A DNA stretch of 63,550 nt from Verrucomicrobiia bacterium (lineage in GTDB: Bacteria; Verrucomicrobiota; Verrucomicrobiia; Verrucomicrobiales; DEV007), in NCBI GenBank assembly GCA_020439995.1, contig JAGROY010000079.1, positions 1 through 63,550 on the forward strand. The letters are read 5' to 3'. Position 1 is the stretch's first letter; each line of letters opens with the position of its first letter. Below, piece by piece: positions 19,679-28,494 of the stretch. A model generated the notes under the pieces. The model was not told the DNA's origin. It worked only from the letters and a program-made list of their open reading frames with translations, and did no database searches. The translations under genes and the position numbers were made by a program.

Positions 19679-21419
19679 GTTCATCCGCTCCCAATCGTGC
19701 CTGCCCCAGGGATTCGCCATTCTCCGGCCACCAAAGGTGTACCTGACCGTCATCACCAGCGGTGAGCAAACGGTTATTGCCGGGGTGAAACACAGACACT
19801 CTTACAGCTCCCGCATGTGGTAGCCTTACGACTTCTCTGAACGCTGGCAGTTCCCAGACGACTACTTCACCTTCGAAAGCCCCTGCAATGAGCGATCCAT
19901 CATGATTAAGTCCTATGAACCGAAGATCGCTGCCTTCTGATACCGGAGTTTCGAGATTACCAGTCAGCGGATCGAGAACACTGATCTTCCCACCATCGCG
20001 ATGGCGAAGATAGAGCTGGCTCCCGTTCGGGCTGAAGATGACCTCAGATGCATTGCCGTCCGGATGGTGCCAGACGTTCACCAGGGAAGGCGAGTGCTGC
20101 AAAACGGATGCGATTCTCCGTCGATGAACCGTCTCCCGCGCTGCATCTCCAGCATCAAGTTTCAGCGCTTCCACAAACCACGGTAATGCTTTGTAAAAAT
20201 CTCCCCCATCAAAGTGACGAAGACCATTGCCCTCGACAAGCCTGACAAGCGAACGACGGCTGTTCTCCGCTTGCGCTTCAGCAATCGTATTTGCTGCCTT
20301 GATTCGAAAAGCCTGCAAGGTGCTGACGACAGTACCTATCACCAGCATCATCCCAAGCAGGACACCGACTCCTACTGCAGTGCGATGACGACGTACGAAT
20401 TTCTTCGCAATATAGACCTTGGAGGGAGGTGTGGCGCTGACTGGTTCGTGTTCCAGAAATCGGCGCAAGTCTTCTGCTAACCCGGTTGCTGATTCGTATC
20501 GGCGCGTCCGATCCTTATCGATCGCTTTCATGATGATCCAGTCGAGATCACCACGAATCCTCTCGACCAACTTCCCTGGACTTGTCGATTGCGACTTCGA
20601 AACAGAGTCGATCTCAACACCGATCGTGGTGAGGCGCTTGCTGGGAGGCGGAGGCTCTTCCTCCCACAGAACCCGCTGCACCTCCGCAAACGCTGCCGAT
20701 TCCAAACGGTCTTTTCCAATAGGAACGCTACCCGTGACCATTTCGTAAAGGATCACACCGAGTGCGTAGATGTCCGTGCGCGTGTCAACATCGATACCGC
20801 TTAGATCTGCCTGCTCGGGACTCATATAAGCGGGTGTCCCCACCAGTTGAGCGTAGTTCGTCACCAGAGTCACATCGGTGAGTGGAGCCTCCGTGGCCTT
20901 CGCGATCCCAAAATCAATGACCTTTGGAACAGGCAAACCATCGACTTCAACTACAAGAATATTCGTGGGTTTCAGATCGCGATGAACGATTCCCTTCTGG
21001 TGTGCATGCTGAACCGCCCGGCAAACCTGGGCAATGATCTCCAGCCTCGCTTCCAGGGCTAGACATTTGGCATCACAATATTCAGTGATGGGCAGCCCAT
21101 CGACGAACTCCATCGCAAAGAACGGACGACCCGAGTCCGTCTCTCCAGCATCGTAGACAGTGGCGATGTTAGGATGATCCATCACTGCCAGCGCCTGCCT
21201 CTCCGCTTCAAAACGCGCAATCACCTGCTTGGTATCCATCCCCGCTTTGATAACCTTCAACGCCACAGCTCGATTGATCGGCTTCAGCTGTTGCGCAAGG
21301 TAGACTATCCCCATCCCCCCTTCACCCAGCTCTCGCTTCAGCTGAAAAGACTCAATGACAGGAAGATCTGACAATAGAACACTCATCCCCACGTATGTAT
21401 TGAGCTGCGCACAGTACAT
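19584..21419 (-). CDS. Membrane Ser/Thr protein kinase (PknB/Hanks type) with a short C-terminal WD40-like sensor
   Basis: 611 aa. Kinase core: P-loop GEGGMGIVY (32-40), Lys55 in VALKVIK, catalytic HRDLKPTN (146-153), DFGIAK (169-174) and SPEQAD (200-205), all consistent with an active kinase. One TM segment follows at ~348-368 (VGVGVLLGMMLVIGTVVS), then a helical linker with a TPR-like piece, then about three WD40-like blades (FSPNGSQLYLR, DDGQVHLW). Family members usually carry many more blades; here the frame ends after VHLWWPENG plus a non-homologous tail inside the next gene. ATG 21386 is an alternative start. It lies downstream of an ECF sigma gene, a pairing well known in Planctomycetes and Verrucomicrobia, so it probably signals to or through that sigma factor. 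Confidence 0.92.
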   Translation of the reverse strand: MYCAQLNTYVGMSVLLSDLPVIESFQLKRELGEGGMGIVYLAQQLKPINRAVALKVIKAGMDTKQVIARFEAERQALAVMDHPNIATVYDAGETDSGRPFFAMEFVDGLPITEYCDAKCLALEARLEIIAQVCRAVQHAHQKGIVHRDLKPTNILVVEVDGLPVPKVIDFGIAKATEAPLTDVTLVTNYAQLVGTPAYMSPEQADLSGIDVDTRTDIYALGVILYEMVTGSVPIGKDRLESAAFAEVQRVLWEEEPPPPSKRLTTIGVEIDSVSKSQSTSPGKLVERIRGDLDWIIMKAIDKDRTRRYESATGLAEDLRRFLEHEPVSATPPSKVYIAKKFVRRHRTAVGVGVLLGMMLVIGTVVSTLQAFRIKAANTIAEAQAENSRRSLVRLVEGNGLRHFDGGDFYKALPWFVEALKLDAGDAARETVHRRRIASVLQHSPSLVNVWHHPDGNASEVIFSPNGSQLYLRHRDGGKISVLDPLTGNLETPVSEGSDLRFIGLNHDGSLIAGAFEGEVVVWELPAFREVVRLPHAGAVRVSVFHPGNNRLLTAGDDGQVHLWWPENGESLGQARLGADEHEAPIACWQCHHVCLVGSTSRRVGTGANTNN

Positions 21420-21554
21420 ATGCGCATCTGAATCAGAACTGGCAAAAAGCTCTGTCTAGCTGTGTCCAATAGTGAGTAAGGATGGGGCGGACGCCTCCGC
21501 TACATATTACCTCTCCAAATTAACACAGACGTTACAGAAAACCTGGCCCAAAAT

Positions 21555-22322
21555 TCAAGAGGGTGCCAGTCCTTCGGTCGTGGACCGGAAAATACTCATC
21601 AGATGCGAGATTTCATCTGCTACCTCCGAAGGATCAACGACGGTATCGCTGATTGTCGCTCTCAGTAGATCGCCATAACGTTGACGCATGCGAAACAGGG
21701 ACACACGTGCAGTTCCCTCGGACACACCCAGCTTTTCCGCCAGTTCTCGATGTGACACCTCGGGCCCGCCGGGAACAAAAAGCGGCCGAAAAATCTCGAA
21801 TTGCTTCTCTTTGCCTTTTTCAACACTCTCCAATTGCAACTGAGACAGCACGTTATCCATCAAAGTGATGGCCCACCGCCGCTCATACAGAATCTCTGGA
21901 TCGCCTGTGTCGTGGGGCTCAATCTGATATCTTTGCTCCGCCGAGGCTTGGTCGATCTCAACACTGACCTGCCCTCCCCTCTTCTGCCGGTTCGAATCCC
22001 GCGCCGCGGTCGAGAGAAGATTATTCATCGCCTTCAACAAATAGGAACGCAATCGCCCGCCTTCCGGCCGAATGCGTTCAAATGTATTTCGCTTAATCAG
22101 CGACTCAAACAGCATTTGGGTAAGGTCTTCCGCATCCTCGGCACTGTATCCCGCCCTCCTGACATGGGCATACAGGGGATACCAATAAGCACGGCATAGT
22201 TCAGCCATCGCCCGTCTCGCGGTTTCTTCCTCCCCTGACTGCACGTTTATCACAACGCTCCAACGAGTTACTGGAAATTTGGGTGACCGCGCTTTTGAGC
22301 TCAGGTTTTCTGAATTGCTCAC
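21555..22322 (-). CDS. ECF-type RNA polymerase sigma factor, kinase-linked group
   Basis: 255 aa. The start is GTG at 22322, supported by a strong AAAGGAGT Shine-Dalgarno five bases upstream. Region 2 is seen at ~30-100 (YPLYAHVRRAGYSAEDAEDL, then SYLLKAMNNLL). Region 4 is at ~190-230 (HRELAEKLGVSEGTARVSLF), a clear helix-turn-helix. The FPVTRWSVV opening and the long linker are typical of ECF factors encoded beside Ser/Thr kinases in Planctomycetes and Verrucomicrobia. No anti-sigma factor is encoded nearby; phosphorylation by the adjacent kinase is the likely control, by analogy. The 135-bp gap to the kinase gene contains no recognised promoter. It probably drives the downstream giant-protein operon. 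Confidence 0.92.
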   Translation of the reverse strand: MSNSENLSSKARSPKFPVTRWSVVINVQSGEEETARRAMAELCRAYWYPLYAHVRRAGYSAEDAEDLTQMLFESLIKRNTFERIRPEGGRLRSYLLKAMNNLLSTAARDSNRQKRGGQVSVEIDQASAEQRYQIEPHDTGDPEILYERRWAITLMDNVLSQLQLESVEKGKEKQFEIFRPLFVPGGPEVSHRELAEKLGVSEGTARVSLFRMRQRYGDLLRATISDTVVDPSEVADEISHLMSIFRSTTEGLAPS

Positions 22323-22571
22323 GGTACTCCTTTCAATTTCTGATTATGCTTTTCCACCTTTAGCAGAGTTGGAGTCCATTTTCATCCAGATTGCAATAAG
22401 ATGCTGGTTTTCTTCGGTCTCTCATAAACTGTAATTCCTTCGCTCTCAGAACGAAAATCGTTTGAATGCCATTTCAACATACAAATGAATAGGTGTTGTG
22501 TGTGATTTCCTATCGGAGAAACAGCAGCCGCAAAAAGTCTTAAATCAATGACCGCGTAGACTTCAACGAAA

Positions 22572-22790
22572 TCAAAACCAGCGGCGATTACGAAAGAAGG
22601 CGAGCAGTCCTGCAACGATTACGAGCAACACAACGACAAAGATCCAAAACGATGCGGGATTATCGGCACCTGATTGGTAGGAACTTTGAAATCCGAGGGA
22701 GGGCTCATGGGCTGGCGGCGGTTGGGGAAGGAGCGGTTCAGGGGGAGGAAGGGGCGGAAAATGGTGGGTTACGGAGAATTTTTCTGAATT
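22572..22790 (-). pseudogene. 3' fragment of an unidentified gene encoding a Pro-rich segment and a C-terminal TM helix
   Basis: The minus-strand frame ending in the stop at 22572-22574 reads a proline-rich stretch (FPPLPPPEPLLPQPPPAHEP), then SGADNPASFW and a strong TM helix (IFVVVLLVIVAGLLAFF) with a basic RNRRW end. No in-frame ATG, GTG or TTG start is visible upstream before a TGA in the sequence next to the transposase remnant. The protein-like composition and topology argue that this is the end of a real membrane protein whose upstream part was lost, probably during insertion or deletion at the adjacent IS91 remnant. Identity unknown. Confidence 0.5.
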
Positions 22791-22955
22791 TCAGCCGTGG
22801 ATCAAGCCGGAATGCAAAAGAATCCGGCATTTCTCGCAGTGATTGGAAAAGATGGGGCGCTTTATCATGATTCGCGAACGTGAAGGTGCGCGTCCGCGTT
22901 GGCAGTTTCAACGCGGCTGGCGGTTTTGCGGTGCCGTTGCTCGACTCCGGCGGGC

Positions 22956-23590
22956 TCAGTCGTAGACAAATTCGGGGAATTCGTCCTGAGCCGGAGGATC
23001 GGCGTCGAGGACGAGAGTGCGTTCGGCGTCGATGAGGCGTTCCGTTGCCTGCCACGATTTGGTGTTTTGCACGGAGTCCGAGGCGTGTTGCCAGTCCTGG
23101 AATTCGCAATCCGGGGACCAGTGAGGCGCCTGGAGTTCGAACTGGGCAGGATCGGAGGCTTCGGGCTTCCACCACTGGTGACGGAATGGCATGGCGAGAA
23201 GGCCCTCCCACAGATTGTAGAGTTTGAGGAAGAAGAACTCGATTTCCTCGGGGCGCAACACTTTGTCCACGATCTTCATGGTGGTCTGGCACTTGGGACA
23301 GAGCAGCGGGTCCTCGCCCCAGACGCGGAGGATGAGGTCGCGCCAGAGAGGACGGAGTGTGCGATTGGGTTGTTGAGGATGGGTGACAGTGGCGGGCGCG
23401 GATTGCAGGTCTAGCGGAGTGCAGGTGAAGGCGAGGAGGCGCTCGTGTCCGCACTCGGGATTGGGACACTGGAGGCGGGTGAATCCGGCGGAGAGGTCGC
23501 CGCAGCGGAAAGAAGTCCTCAACGGCATCGATGGCGAAGGGGCGGAGCGGGCCGTGGATCTTGAGGTATTTGGATTCGTCGAAATGCGCA
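22956..23590 (-). pseudogene. IS91-family (Y2) transposase remnant, frameshifted and internally deleted
   Basis: The N-terminal part reads KYLKIHGPLRPFAIDAVEDF, then needs a one-base shift (T-run near 23510) to continue as FRCGDLSAGFTRLQCPNPEC and GHERLLAFTC, the zinc-binding start of IS91-type transposases. The sequence then jumps directly to the C-terminal block LILRVWGEDPLLCPKCQTTM, which is normally several hundred residues later, so the catalytic core with the two tyrosines is missing. It ends at the stop at 22956. The element is dead. Its ends were not recognised. It sits among three other gene fragments, suggesting a deletion-prone insertion site between the sigma-factor locus and gapA. 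Confidence 0.8.
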
Positions 23591-23701
23591 CTACACCGCC
23601 CATCTCAACTCCCACCCACGGAGCATCACGCACTTCGACACCGTGCGCTTTCACAGAAAGTCAGCGCTCCGGGCGAGGCGGTCAGCGGGCAAGCTCCGCA
23701 C

Positions 23702-23922
23702 CATCTGCGCCCCAGAAAGAGGGCAGAAGGAGAGGAAAGCCCATGGCTGACACAGTATCTGAAGGACAGCGGCACGATGAAGGAAGCATTTAGAAGGGAA
23801 ACGGAAGCGCAGATCGCGAAAATTGACGAGAATCACCGGCGCTCAATGTGGGTAAACATGGCCAAGCTGGAAGCAATCACTCCATTGCTTCCAGTACCAA
23901 TACCTCCCTCACAGAAGTAGAA
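23702..23922 (+). pseudogene. Possible 3' fragment of an unidentified coding sequence
   Basis: Plus-strand frame 2 ends at the TAG at 23918-23920. Its last ~60 residues (SPWLTQYLKDSGTMKEAF, then AQIAKIDENHRRSMWVNM) look like natural amphipathic helical protein, unlike the Arg/Pro-rich shadow translation upstream of ~23720. There is no convincing start, so if real it is the C-terminus of a truncated gene. No family recognised. The end of the frame contains the inverted repeat at 23867-23894. Confidence 0.3.
23867..23894. repeat. Perfect inverted repeat, 11-bp arms, 6-bp loop
   Basis: CTGGAAGCAAT, loop CACTCC, ATTGCTTCCAG. A strong hairpin at the end of a possible gene fragment. It has no T-run, so it is not a standard intrinsic terminator on the plus strand. 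Confidence 0.7.
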
Positions 23923-23927
23923 AATGC

Positions 23928-24090
23928 CTAACGCCCTGCGCCCATTGACCGGTCGAGATAGCGCCCTGCGAAACGATGAGCGAACACCTTCGGGATCATA
24001 GTGGTGCCGCGCCGCGAGGAACTGATCACGCATCGGATATGCGCGACGAAACTGGCTGAAAGTCGCGTGAAGGCGGTAGGGCAGGAATAG
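23928..24090 (-). pseudogene. Decayed C-terminus of a FAD-linked oxidoreductase
   Basis: The minus strand reads YRLHATFSQFRRAYPMRDQF, then LAARHHYDPEG, and after a one-base shift VFAHRFAGRYLDRS before a stop at 23928. The pattern aromatic-YP..xxF..R..YDPxxxF...F..RYL is the standard ending of FAD-binding (D-arabinono-lactone oxidase/GlcD-like) enzymes. The rest of the gene is not present, so this is a remnant. Identification rests on a short C-terminal pattern only. Confidence 0.45.
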
Positions 24091-24110
24091 GCCCCACCTT
24101 CTGCGCGCCG

Positions 24111-24697
24111 ATAGATCACCGACTGCGCCCACTCCGGAAGACTCCAGGAGGAGCGGTCGCGGCATAAAGCAACAAAGCGTAACGGTGTTCATAATGGGGC
24201 GGGAATTTGAGAGCTGGGAGGGGCATTGCAGGCTCTGGCTGCCATTCTTAGAGCGGCGATCTGGGTGCAGGTGCTCGCGTAGCCACTGCCCAATCCCTTA
24301 CACGGCTGGGCGTCCACTCAATCAAACCGTGACGGATCTCAAGCGTTTCGCGTTCGAATTACCATAGCCAGTATGCGTGGGCCAGTTTAGTTTCGGCCAT
24401 ATATCACTTTTTCGATCGAGCTGTACTGGAGCCCGTGCACGCTTCCGTTGGAGAGCCCCGTCAATCATCCACCATAAATTATTGCTTTTTAGACACTTAG
24501 GCAGCCGAGAGGGATTCTGACATTCCATTTGACGGTGAGAGGTCACACTGATTAAGTTGCGCCGCTTGGAACGATTCCAGCGAACAGCATCAATTCGAGT
24601 TTCGACTCACGGGGCTCGTGCACTACGAAACGAAAGCAATCAAGTCGGTAGATAAAGGAAAACCGGCAACTATTACCATCCCACCTCTTCGCACTTT
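24111..24697. other. Intergenic stretch upstream of gapA with no recognised gene
   Basis: About 590 bp between the oxidoreductase remnant and gapA. Short reading frames here have no protein-like composition. The gapA promoter should lie in the last 150 bp, but I could not pick a convincing -35/-10 pair. Confidence 0.5.
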
Positions 24698-25699
24698 ATG
24701 AGTAAAATCGGAATTAACGGATTCGGACGGATCGGACGCAGTGTCCTCCGTGCTATGAAACAAGAAGACGTCGAGAAGATCGTTGCCATCAACGACCTGA
24801 CCGATACCAAAACCATCGCGCACCTAACCAAGTGGGATTCGGTAGCTGGCAAATTCGACGGCGAAATCTCAGCGGAAGGAAACTATCTGATTGTTCGCGG
24901 CCACAAAATCCTGATCACCGCCGAGCGCGACCCAGCAAACCTCGGATGGGGAGACAAAGGTGTTGATGTCGTCCTGGAGTCGACCGGTTTCTTCGTAGAT
25001 CGCCCAGGCGCACAGAAGCACATCGACGCTGGCGCAAAGAAAGTGATTATCTCGGCTCCTGCCAAAGACCCTGACATCACAGTCTGTATCGGCATCAACT
25101 CCGATCTCTATGATCCAGCGAGCCATCACATCATTTCGAACGCATCCTGCACGACCAACTGCCTGTCGCCGATGGCAAAAGTGCTGAATGACACCTTTGG
25201 GATTCAGCGCGGAATGATGAGCACGATTCACAGCTACACCGGTGACCAGCGGCTGCTTGATACGCCACACGGCGATCTGCGTCGCGCACGTTCAGCTGCG
25301 ATCAACATCGTTCCCTCCAGCACAGGTGCGGCAAAGGCGATCGGCCTCGTGATCCCTGAGCTTCAGGGCAAGCTGATCGGCGGCGCATTCCGCGTGCCGA
25401 CTCCTAACGGATCGGTGACAGACTTCTCTGCCATTCTCGACAAGCCAGCTTCCGTTGAAGCGATGAACGAGGCATTCAAAGCTGCCGCAGAAGGCCCAAT
25501 GAAAGGCGTCCTCGAATACAGCGAAGAGCCACTGGTTCTTCAGGACATCGTTGGCAATCCTCACTCATGCATCCTCGACGCCGAGCAGACACTCGCAAAC
25601 GGCGAGCACTTCGTCAAAGTCGTCGGCTGGTATGACAACGAATGGGGCTACAGCAACCGCGTGGTCGACCTCATGGCTCTCGTCGGATCAAAACTCTAG
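24698..25699 (+). CDS. gapA: Glyceraldehyde-3-phosphate dehydrogenase, type I
   Basis: 333 aa, full length. Catalyses oxidative phosphorylation of glyceraldehyde 3-phosphate to 1,3-bisphosphoglycerate in the cytosol. NAD-binding start INGFGRIGRSVLR, with Asp33 in AINDL pointing to NAD rather than NADP. Catalytic Cys151 lies in SNASCTTN. Phosphate-site residues are in HSYTGDQ and the C-terminal WYDNEWGYSNRVVD is intact. First gene of a gapA-pgk-tpiA run, a common bacterial order. An intrinsic terminator sits between it and pgk, so gapA can be made in excess over the other two. Confidence 0.98.
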   Translation: MSKIGINGFGRIGRSVLRAMKQEDVEKIVAINDLTDTKTIAHLTKWDSVAGKFDGEISAEGNYLIVRGHKILITAERDPANLGWGDKGVDVVLESTGFFVDRPGAQKHIDAGAKKVIISAPAKDPDITVCIGINSDLYDPASHHIISNASCTTNCLSPMAKVLNDTFGIQRGMMSTIHSYTGDQRLLDTPHGDLRRARSAAINIVPSSTGAAKAIGLVIPELQGKLIGGAFRVPTPNGSVTDFSAILDKPASVEAMNEAFKAAAEGPMKGVLEYSEEPLVLQDIVGNPHSCILDAEQTLANGEHFVKVVGWYDNEWGYSNRVVDLMALVGSKL

Positions 25700-25740
25700 T
25701 CGGACACTCCGCTGGAAATCATCCACTAAAGGCATGTACA

Positions 25741-25790
25741 GCAACCGGCCTCCTGGCTTCGCGGCGAAAGGGGCCGGTTGCTCCTTTTTT
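25741..25790 (+). terminator. Intrinsic terminator between gapA and pgk
   Basis: Perfect 10-bp stem GCAACCGGCC / GGCCGGTTGC around a 21-base loop that itself contains a partial CTTCG/CGAAAG stem, followed by TCCTTTTTT. The pgk start codon is only 24 bases further on, so pgk must rely on read-through or on a promoter inside this stretch. Confidence 0.85.
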
Positions 25791-25813
25791 ACATACTCAT
25801 TCTGATCAACCTT

Positions 25814-27022
25814 ATGGCGAAAAAGACTATCCGAGACCTCGAACTTTCCGGCAAGCGTGTGCTGGTCCGTGTCGATTTCAACGTTCCCCTCAAAGATGTC
25901 GACGGGAAGCGAGTCATCACTGACGACACCCGCATCGAGGCAGCGCTACCAACGATCAACTATTTGATCGAACAGAAAGCGCGAGTCATCCTGATGTCGC
26001 ACCTTGGACGCCCGAAGGGAGAGAAGAAACCCGAGTTGTCCCTGAAGCCCGCAGCTGACCGCCTCAACGAACTCGTCTCCGCTGACGTGAAGTTCGTTGA
26101 CGACTGCATCGGTGACGCCGCCGAAGCCGCAGTGGCAACACTACAGGATGGAGAAGTCCTGGTGCTTGAGAATCTGCGTTTCTACAATGAGGAAACGGAC
26201 AACGATCCGGAGTTCGCCGCCAAACTCGGCAAGCTGGCCGACGTCTACGTGAACGACGCCTTTGGCACCGCACACCGCGCGCACGCATCCACTGCGGGAG
26301 TGGCCGAGCATGTTTTGGAATCTGGAATGGGCTTCCTCATGGAGCGCGAACTGAAATATCTCAACGATGAACTTGAGAACCCTGCCCGGCCCTTCCTGGT
26401 AATCATGGGAGGAGCAAAAGTGTCCGACAAGATCCAGGTCATCAAGGCTCTCATGGAAAAGGCCGACACTATCATGATTGGTGGCGCAATGGCTTACACC
26501 TTCCAGAAATCCATGGGCAACCCGATCGGCAACAGCCTCGTGGAAAACGACAAGCTCGACCTCGCACAGGAGCTGTTGAAAATTGCCGACGAAAAAGGAG
26601 TAAAGCTGCTCCTGCCAAAAGACGCGCTCGAAACTCAGGAATTCAAGGAAGGTGCCGAAACCCGCAACACGCCAGTCTATGGCGATGGCAAAGGGATTTC
26701 GGATGGCTGGGAAGGCATCGACATTGGCAAGGTCTCAATAGAAGAGTTCAAGGAGGAAGTCGCGAAAGCCGGCACCATCGTCTGGAATGGCCCGATGGGG
26801 GTTTTCGAGATTTCGACCTTCGCAGAAGGCACTAAGGCAATCGCTGACGCAGTGGCCGAATCAAGGGGAGTCACCATCATCGGTGGGGGCGACTCAGTGA
26901 CCGCTGTGAACAAATTTGGAGTCGCAGACAAGATGACTTTTATTTCCACCGGCGGAGGCGCATCACTGGAATTGCTCGAAGGCAAAGTCTTGCCCGGAGT
27001 AGCAGCCATCGCTGACAAGTAA
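25814..27022 (+). CDS. pgk: Phosphoglycerate kinase
   Basis: 402 aa from ATG 25814 (MAKKTIRDL); the frame extends upstream to 25778 but that start lies in the terminator T-run. Transfers phosphate from 1,3-bisphosphoglycerate to ADP. Family hallmarks: [12 protein letters not shown] near the N-terminus, [29 protein letters not shown], and the nucleotide-site GGGDSVTA and [11 protein letters not shown] blocks. Full length and undamaged. Middle gene of the glycolytic cluster; 39 bp separate it from tpiA. Confidence 0.98.
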   Translation: MAKKTIRDLELSGKRVLVRVDFNVPLKDVDGKRVITDDTRIEAALPTINYLIEQKARVILMSHLGRPKGEKKPELSLKPAADRLNELVSADVKFVDDCIGDAAEAAVATLQDGEVLVLENLRFYNEETDNDPEFAAKLGKLADVYVNDAFGTAHRAHASTAGVAEHVLESGMGFLMERELKYLNDELENPARPFLVIMGGAKVSDKIQVIKALMEKADTIMIGGAMAYTFQKSMGNPIGNSLVENDKLDLAQELLKIADEKGVKLLLPKDALETQEFKEGAETRNTPVYGDGKGISDGWEGIDIGKVSIEEFKEEVAKAGTIVWNGPMGVFEISTFAEGTKAIADAVAESRGVTIIGGGDSVTAVNKFGVADKMTFISTGGGASLELLEGKVLPGVAAIADK

Positions 27023-27061
27023 TTCTCAACGACGACCGATAGAATCAACCATTCAACATCC

Positions 27062-27841
27062 ATGAGCAGAAAACCTATCATTGCAGCCAACTGGAAGATG
27101 AACATGACTCCGCAGGAGACTTCGGATTTCATCAAGCAGTTTCAGTCCCTCGTCGGCAACGAAAATGGAGCAGATATCGTCATCGCTCCGCCGTTTGTAT
27201 CCCTCCCCGCAGCTGCAGCGTTGCTTTCGAACAGCGACAACATTCGCATCGCCGCGCAGAACATGCACAATGAGGCATCGGGCGCATTTACCGGCGAGAT
27301 CAGCTCAACCATGCTGAAGGAACTCTTTGTCAGCTATATCATCCTCGGGCACAGCGAACGCCGGGCCATTTTTGGAGAGACTGACGAATTTATCAACCAA
27401 AAGGTGATCACCGCCCACAACGCGCGGCTTCGCCCGATTCTTTGCGTAGGAGAAACGCTGGAAGAACGCGATGCAGGCCGGATTGAAGAAGTCCTCACGA
27501 CGCAGTTGACTGGAAGTCTGGCAAACCTGGACAACAAACGGATCGGCGACACCGTGATCGCGTACGAGCCGGTATGGGCGATCGGCACAGGCCGCACAGC
27601 AAGCCCGGAGCAGGCTCAAGAGGCACACGCATTCATTCGCGCGAAGTTGACCGAAATCGCTGACGCGGATACGGCTGCCAGGGTTCGCATTCAGTACGGA
27701 GGCAGCGTCAAGCCTTCGAACATGGCAGAACTCATCTCCCAGCCTGACGTCGACGGAGCACTGGTAGGAGGCGCCAGCCTTGAATGCGGTAGCTTCTACG
27801 AGATCGTGAAAGCTGCGGCGGCCCACCACGCCAACCAGTAG
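27062..27841 (+). CDS. tpiA: Triosephosphate isomerase
   Basis: 259 aa TIM barrel interconverting dihydroxyacetone phosphate and glyceraldehyde 3-phosphate. Catalytic residues are all present: Asn10 and Lys12 in AANWKMN, His97 in ILGHSERR, Glu169 in AYEPVWAIGTG, and the phosphate-binding YGGSVKP and GGASL loops. Third gene of the gapA-pgk-tpiA set, followed by a strong intrinsic terminator. The triose phosphates it handles are also the expected products or substrates of the transketolase encoded at 45958-47780. Confidence 0.98.
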   Translation: MSRKPIIAANWKMNMTPQETSDFIKQFQSLVGNENGADIVIAPPFVSLPAAAALLSNSDNIRIAAQNMHNEASGAFTGEISSTMLKELFVSYIILGHSERRAIFGETDEFINQKVITAHNARLRPILCVGETLEERDAGRIEEVLTTQLTGSLANLDNKRIGDTVIAYEPVWAIGTGRTASPEQAQEAHAFIRAKLTEIADADTAARVRIQYGGSVKPSNMAELISQPDVDGALVGGASLECGSFYEIVKAAAAHHANQ

Positions 27842-27879
27842 AAGAGTCGCGACGGCGATTCCCGCCCAACAATTATCGA

Positions 27880-27913
27880 GGGGCAACGCACCAATTGGTG
27901 CATTGCCCCTTTT
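27880..27913 (+). terminator. Intrinsic terminator after tpiA
   Basis: GGGGCAACGCACC, loop AATT, GGTGCATTGCCCC: a 13-bp stem with one mismatch followed by TTTT. It ends the glycolytic unit. Confidence 0.9.
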
Positions 27914-27938
27914 CCTTGTTTATGATCCAATCAACTCA

Positions 27939-28427
27939 ATGAACCGTACCCATCTCACGCCCAGTCTCATCATCGGCACCATTCTCGTTGGTGCAGCCGC
28001 CCTGCTGACCAACTGTGCATCAGTGGACAATAGCGCCCCTCCGGCCGCCGGTTCCACAGCCACCTCGCTCCCACTCAGGGACGATACTGTCTTTATGACT
28101 CAAATTAAGCCCCTTTTGGAGCTGCGTTGCCTTGAGTGCCACAACGATAAAGATGCCAAGGACTATGCAGGTCTCAGCCTGCAGACCCGCCAGTCCGCCA
28201 TGACCAGCGGCCGCAGCGGCGGCGTCCTGCGTCCTGGAGATCCCGATGGCAGCCTGCTGCTTCGCGTTTTGTCATACGGGCATGAGCACCCAGTGGCGAT
28301 GCCTCCGTCGCCCGATAAGCTGTGGGACGACAAAAAGAAACTCATTCACGACTGGATCAAAGATGGCGCGGTCTGGCCAGAACCACCAAGAGGCCGCCTC
28401 ATCCGGCCCCAGGACGTGTGGGAATAG
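27939..28427 (+). CDS. Haem-binding lipoprotein, planctomycete cytochrome C (PSCyt1) type
   Basis: 162 aa from ATG 27939, chosen because the lipoprotein signal begins there (IIGTILVGAAALLTNC, lipidated Cys26). One c-type haem site, CLECH at 64-68 in LELRCLECHNDKDA. The RPGDPDGSLLLRVLS and MPPSP motifs are characteristic of this domain. Predicted to be membrane-anchored outside the cytoplasmic membrane. The domain normally occurs at the start of large PSD1-type proteins; here it stands alone. The DUF1592-type protein 1 kb downstream has two CxxCH sites, so the two may act in one electron-transfer or oxidative process, but no substrate is evident. Confidence 0.85.
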   Translation: MNRTHLTPSLIIGTILVGAAALLTNCASVDNSAPPAAGSTATSLPLRDDTVFMTQIKPLLELRCLECHNDKDAKDYAGLSLQTRQSAMTSGRSGGVLRPGDPDGSLLLRVLSYGHEHPVAMPPSPDKLWDDKKKLIHDWIKDGAVWPEPPRGRLIRPQDVWE

Positions 28428-28494
28428 GAAGCCGCCGGAACCCTCTGCTTTCATCGGATCGCCCCAAATCACTCGCTGCACCTGTTATCCTGCG

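Noticed and set aside
22000..22020. tRNA-like GGTTCGAATCC sequence
   Set aside because: It lies inside the sigma factor coding sequence and no acceptor or anticodon arm fits around it.
22382..22615. 77-aa minus-strand frame upstream of the sigma gene
   Set aside because: No domain, and it overlaps the TM-tail fragment in another frame; composition is not convincing.
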